Assembly: GCF_902502825.2 (NCBI RefSeq)
Contig: NZ_LR723670.1
Location: 2,480,001-2,544,000 of the forward strand
Reading direction: 5' to 3'
DNA from: Pseudorhizobium flavum
GTDB taxonomy: Bacteria; Pseudomonadota; Alphaproteobacteria; Rhizobiales; Rhizobiaceae
DNA length: 64,000 bases
A program made the position numbers and the translations under genes. This document shows, one piece after another, positions 61,332 through 64,000 of the stretch. The first letter of the stretch is position 1. Each line of letters starts with the position of its first letter. The notes under the pieces were generated by a model that was given only the letters and a program-made list of their open reading frames with translations, had not been told where the DNA came from and made no database searches.

Positions 61332-62240
61332 ATGAGCCACTTACTTCCTCCCCTGCAAAATCTCCGCGCTTTCGAGGCAACGGCCAGACGCCTCAGCATG
61401 ACGCTAGCGGCTGAAGAACTTCACCTGACACACGGCGCAGTCAGTCGTCAGATAAAGGCGCTGGAAGACCATCTTGGGACACCGCTCTTTCGCCGGTTGA
61501 CGCGAAAGATAGAGTTGACGGAAGCAGGCGCATCCTTCTTCAGCGTCGTCACCCGGCTGCTGTCGGAGCTTGCGCGGGAAGCAGAGGCGATACGAAGCCG
61601 CAGCGACACACAGCGCCTTGTCATAAGCTCCGGCGTCTCCTTCGCCAGCAGGTGGCTTACCCCGCGCCTCCACAGGCTGATGGCTCTGTACCCGGAGTTC
61701 GATGTCCACCTCGAAGTCACTGATATCTGGGTAGACTTCGCAAGGAGCCAGATCGACGTCGCCCTGCGGTACGGACCGGGCATATATCCCGCAGCCACGG
61801 CTGAGCGGATCATGAACGAGACCGTCTCACCTGTCTGTGCGCCGGAATATAGGGAGCAGGTGGGAGGGCTGGCTGAACCAAGTGATCTATCCAAGTGCCA
61901 GCTTATCCATGAGGTGGGGATGACAGCGACGTGGGAGCGTTGGTTCGCGATGATGAACCTACCCTACGCCAAGGGGCGTGGTCCAGGTTACAGCCACGGC
62001 AGCATGTCAATTGAAGCTGCCATTCGAGGCGAAGGCGTGGCCCTCGGCAGGAGTGTCTTGGTTGCTGAAGACCTCCGCCAGGGCCGTCTCGTCGCGCCGT
62101 TCCCCCAGGCAAAGCTGGATGTCGAACTGGGTTACGATCTTGTCTACAGAAATGGCAATCAACTTCATCCCAAAGTTCAGGCCATCAGGGCGTGGCTTGC
62201 CGACGAGGTTCGAAACGCTGGGGCAGTGCAGGTCCCGTGA
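61332..62240 (+). CDS. LysR-family transcriptional regulator (GcvA-like)
   Basis: A 302-residue LysR regulator with HTH at about 8-66 (NLRAFEATARRLSMTLAAEEL, then GAVSRQIKALEDHLG) and the effector domain beyond 90 (ISSGVSFASRWLTPRLHRL). It is of the same GcvA-like subgroup as the regulator at 19.8 kb but clearly distinct. The divergent EamA exporter gene, 118 bases away, is its probable target. Confidence 0.9.
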   Translation: MSHLLPPLQNLRAFEATARRLSMTLAAEELHLTHGAVSRQIKALEDHLGTPLFRRLTRKIELTEAGASFFSVVTRLLSELAREAEAIRSRSDTQRLVISSGVSFASRWLTPRLHRLMALYPEFDVHLEVTDIWVDFARSQIDVALRYGPGIYPAATAERIMNETVSPVCAPEYREQVGGLAEPSDLSKCQLIHEVGMTATWERWFAMMNLPYAKGRGPGYSHGSMSIEAAIRGEGVALGRSVLVAEDLRQGRLVAPFPQAKLDVELGYDLVYRNGNQLHPKVQAIRAWLADEVRNAGAVQVP

Positions 62241-62645
62241 CGTCCGCTGTTGGCGCATTCTTGCCATCAATAGAGCTTGGTCAATGTGCGAGGAAAACAC
62301 CGCTTTCCAAAGGCGTGGAGCGGACCGGCGAATTCTAAGGAGTCTGACCCAACTCTCCAAAGTTTGTCCGATTGGAGGTGCGTGCCAGCGGTTCTTGGCT
62401 GGTGCATTTGGAGTAGTAGCGGAGAGTCGCGGTGCCGAGCCATTTCAGCTGCGCAGCAGCGCATTCCGTCGCAGGTCGTCAGTATTAGATGAACATGCAG
62501 GTGTCGGCCCGCCGTACCCTAAACAATGCAGAACAGCTGGCAACTTCCGCCTTCGAGATTGCAGGCGTTCTCGTTCCCACATTCGCCCGTTGCCCTTGAA
62601 AACGTTATCTGTAGGATTTGCCGTTGGTTGGGGGAGGTAGATATC
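62241..62645. other. Intergenic region with no supported gene
   Basis: About 400 bases. Short frames exist on both strands but none has a ribosome binding site with a recognisable protein. GC falls here compared with the LysR gene, suggesting a junction between DNA of different origin. A GGGGAGGT ribosome binding site at its end serves the next gene. Confidence 0.5.
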
Positions 62646-63209
62646 GTGCGGTTGCTATGCCTGTTCTTTGCAGTTGTGATGCTGATTGGTCATTCTGTTG
62701 ATGCGGGAGCGGAAAACCCAACGCGTGAGAAATGTACCTGTAATCTCGATCCCGACGACCCACCTGCTGATGGTGCGTGGGTGAAAAACGCGTCTGCTTG
62801 CTGGTCTACCGAGGTCAAGGACTTGAATTGGTGCGACATCGTCGTCGAAAGCTTACAGGGCTCTCAGGCCACGCAGACCACATCAATGGAACTTTTCGGG
62901 AACGCCTCCAATCCACCCGTGTTGGTAGATGTATTACATAGTAGGTTCGACAACTTCCTCCAAGTATCGGCCGTCGAGGGCGGCCCCATCGACCTAAAAC
63001 AGGCAGCAGACATTGTCACCAGTCGATTGAAGGAGAATGCCGCGCTCATCGCCAACTGCGTGACTGCACTCGCCGACCGTAAGCGCGGGTTCGTGGAGGA
63101 CGGCGATGGAGGGGTCGTTTGTCGTGTAAGTGAGGTAAGCGGATGGCTGAGGCTGGAAATCCCCGTCGAGGCGGCCCGTATTGTCTATATGGTTGCGCCA
63201 GGAACATGA
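62646..63209 (+). CDS. Secreted protein of unknown function
   Basis: A 187-residue protein starting at a GTG seven bases after GGGGAGGT. A signal peptide is clear (RLLCLFFAVVMLIGHSVDA, cleavage near residue 21). The mature part has cysteines in KCTCN, ACW, WCD, NCV and VCR, which could pair in the periplasm, and ends IVYMVAPGT. No family recognised. Its stop overlaps the next gene's start by four bases (ATGA), so both are made together. Lower GC than the core genes. Confidence 0.7.
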   Translation: MRLLCLFFAVVMLIGHSVDAGAENPTREKCTCNLDPDDPPADGAWVKNASACWSTEVKDLNWCDIVVESLQGSQATQTTSMELFGNASNPPVLVDVLHSRFDNFLQVSAVEGGPIDLKQAADIVTSRLKENAALIANCVTALADRKRGFVEDGDGGVVCRVSEVSGWLRLEIPVEAARIVYMVAPGT

Positions 63210-63718
63210 GAAAGACAACAGTCGCCGTCCTGGCGTTTATCTGCACCGTTATTGTTTCCGAAGTTGTCGGATTTGGTGTAAGCACGCTCATCATGCGGGC
63301 GGTGCGTGCATTTGGCGGGCCGCCCGCAGTAAAAATCGACCTGCAGTCAAAACTTGGATGCCCGAGTGGAAGTCTCGCCGACCTCAAGAGAAGGTTTTCT
63401 GATGACACTCTTAAGCTTGAACGTGGCGCGGATTCATTGTTTATCTGCTCAGACAACTCGATCAACACGACGGTCGAAGATGCTCCGCGTGCGCTGGCGA
63501 GGGAATTCCCCGGTTGCCTTAACTACATTACCGGCGCTCTCAGGATGCTTCGGGAAAGCGATGCGATTTGTGCCTTGCCGGATAACCAAGGTTACATCTG
63601 CGACGGCGAAAAAGGGACAGAGGGCCAAGGAGTCGATGCCCTTGGCACTCAATCGAGCGTCGTAAGCTTTTGCACACCTGAAACCCTCACAAAATTCGGC
63701 TTTGCGGTGCACTTTTGA
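63206..63718 (+). CDS. Membrane-anchored or secreted protein of unknown function
   Basis: A 170-residue protein with one N-terminal hydrophobic segment (about 5-29; VAVLAFICTVIVSEVVGFGV) acting as anchor or signal, then a soluble domain with cysteines in LGCPSG, FICSD, PGCL, AICAL, YICDG and SFCTP. The even number and spacing suggest disulfides. No known family. Coupled to the preceding secreted protein gene by a four-base overlap; the two may form a complex or a toxin-immunity-like pair, but nothing in the sequence proves it. Confidence 0.68.
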   Translation: MRKTTVAVLAFICTVIVSEVVGFGVSTLIMRAVRAFGGPPAVKIDLQSKLGCPSGSLADLKRRFSDDTLKLERGADSLFICSDNSINTTVEDAPRALAREFPGCLNYITGALRMLRESDAICALPDNQGYICDGEKGTEGQGVDALGTQSSVVSFCTPETLTKFGFAVHF

Positions 63719-63824
63719 TGCCTACGGTCTCGCTTACCGATGTTGCGGCGGGCTCAGTTACGCTGAAATCGCAGTGACCGCAATCTCGGTAGTCGCCGGG
63801 GCAGTCAAAGGGTGCAACAGTGTA

Positions 63825-64000
63825 TCAAGGCGCTTTTCTTCTGCGTGATTTACGATCTGGAATCGATCTCAGGGTCAGATCAATTCCAATTACCTTAACA
63901 GCCTCGATATCCGGGCGACCTGCTATCAATCCCTGCGCATACGCCTGTAGCGCCACGCAAAGCTCGCTGAAATCCAGAGCAGCCCCATTAACCGGATGGT
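63825..64000 (-). CDS. C-terminal end of an unidentified gene (runs off the right edge)
   Basis: An open frame enters from the right edge and stops at 63825-63827 after 57 visible residues. It ends in a basic tail (PDRKSRRRKAP) after LDFSELCVALQAYAQGLIAG and EAVKVIGIDLTLRS. The amino-acid make-up looks like a real protein end, but there is too little to name it. Confidence 0.45.
   Translation of the reverse strand, partial: HPVNGAALDFSELCVALQAYAQGLIAGRPDIEAVKVIGIDLTLRSIPDRKSRRRKAP

Noticed and set aside
62277..62492. Short frames on both strands between the LysR gene and the secreted-protein gene
   Set aside because: No ribosome binding sites and random-looking composition.
48021..64000. 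A second copy of the tRNA-Arg 3' end as the other island junction
   Set aside because: I looked for the T-arm/acceptor sequence to the right of the recombinase and found none; the right boundary stays undefined.
1..64000. CRISPR arrays, rRNA genes and riboswitches
   Set aside because: No regularly spaced direct repeats, no rRNA sequence and no convincing riboswitch (for example cobalamin or nickel/cobalt type) before the metal transporter genes.

Overview
The window is high-GC, gene-dense chromosomal DNA of an alphaproteobacterium, most likely a member of the Rhizobiaceae (Rhizobium/Sinorhizobium/Shinella type). The clues are a bdhA-xdhA-xdhB operon of the kind known from Sinorhizobium meliloti, a membrane urate hydroxylase PuuD with a cytochrome c tail, a rhizobial-type xylFHG operon behind a ROK repressor, DUF1127 and DUF3606 small proteins, and frequent ATGA stop/start overlaps. 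The genus cannot be fixed from the sequence alone.

Layout. 1-6.5 kb: a truncated TrkH potassium transporter, a DUF2231 membrane protein coupled to a lipoprotein sugar dehydrogenase, a D-2-hydroxyacid dehydrogenase and a soluble double-PAS chemoreceptor. 6.6-10 kb: an aldehyde dehydrogenase, a TetR repressor with three operator-like palindromes, a RidA protein and a DUF2380-like protein. 10-31 kb: purine catabolism in three blocks, bdhA-xdhA-xdhB-GNAT; xdhC, a LysR regulator, puuD and guaD; and puuE-uraD-[mntA-hepT]-allA-uraH. Together these cover guanine/xanthine to urate, 5-hydroxyisourate, OHCU, allantoin and allantoate, plus ureidoglycolate cleavage; the allantoate step is not in the window. 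Signalling genes (GAF histidine kinase, GGDEF protein), a HigBA-type toxin-antitoxin pair, an FMN 2-hydroxyacid oxidase and small envelope proteins lie among them. 31-47 kb: a split MnmC-type pair (mnmD and an FAD oxidoreductase) diverging from overlapping start codons, a 1223-residue hybrid kinase followed by two tiny membrane proteins, a DEAD-box helicase, an SDR, an EamA transporter, a J-domain-like protein, and the xylose cluster (ROK repressor, xylF, xylH, single-domain xylG).

48-60 kb is accessory DNA. It starts at a tRNA-Arg(CCG) gene whose 3' end is overlapped by a large serine recombinase. An AT-rich stretch, an IS66-family insertion sequence, a chromate resistance pair (ChrA and a rhodanese-ChrB protein) and a nickel/cobalt cluster follow. 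The metal cluster has an InrS/RcnR-type sensor with a clear operator, a His-tailed MFS exporter, a NicO-family exporter, a YqaA-like protein, a His-rich secreted protein, a HupE/UreJ protein and a membrane-anchored protein. 60-64 kb: an EamA exporter divergent from a LysR regulator, two coupled unknown envelope proteins with lower GC, and the tail of an unidentified gene at the right edge.

The most notable points are the MNT-HepT toxin-antitoxin pair translationally stitched into the ureide operon with a frameshift in hepT, the serine-recombinase/tRNA junction heading a metal-resistance island, the InrS-like metal circuit with its palindromic operator, and several previously unremarked small proteins and operator-like repeats.
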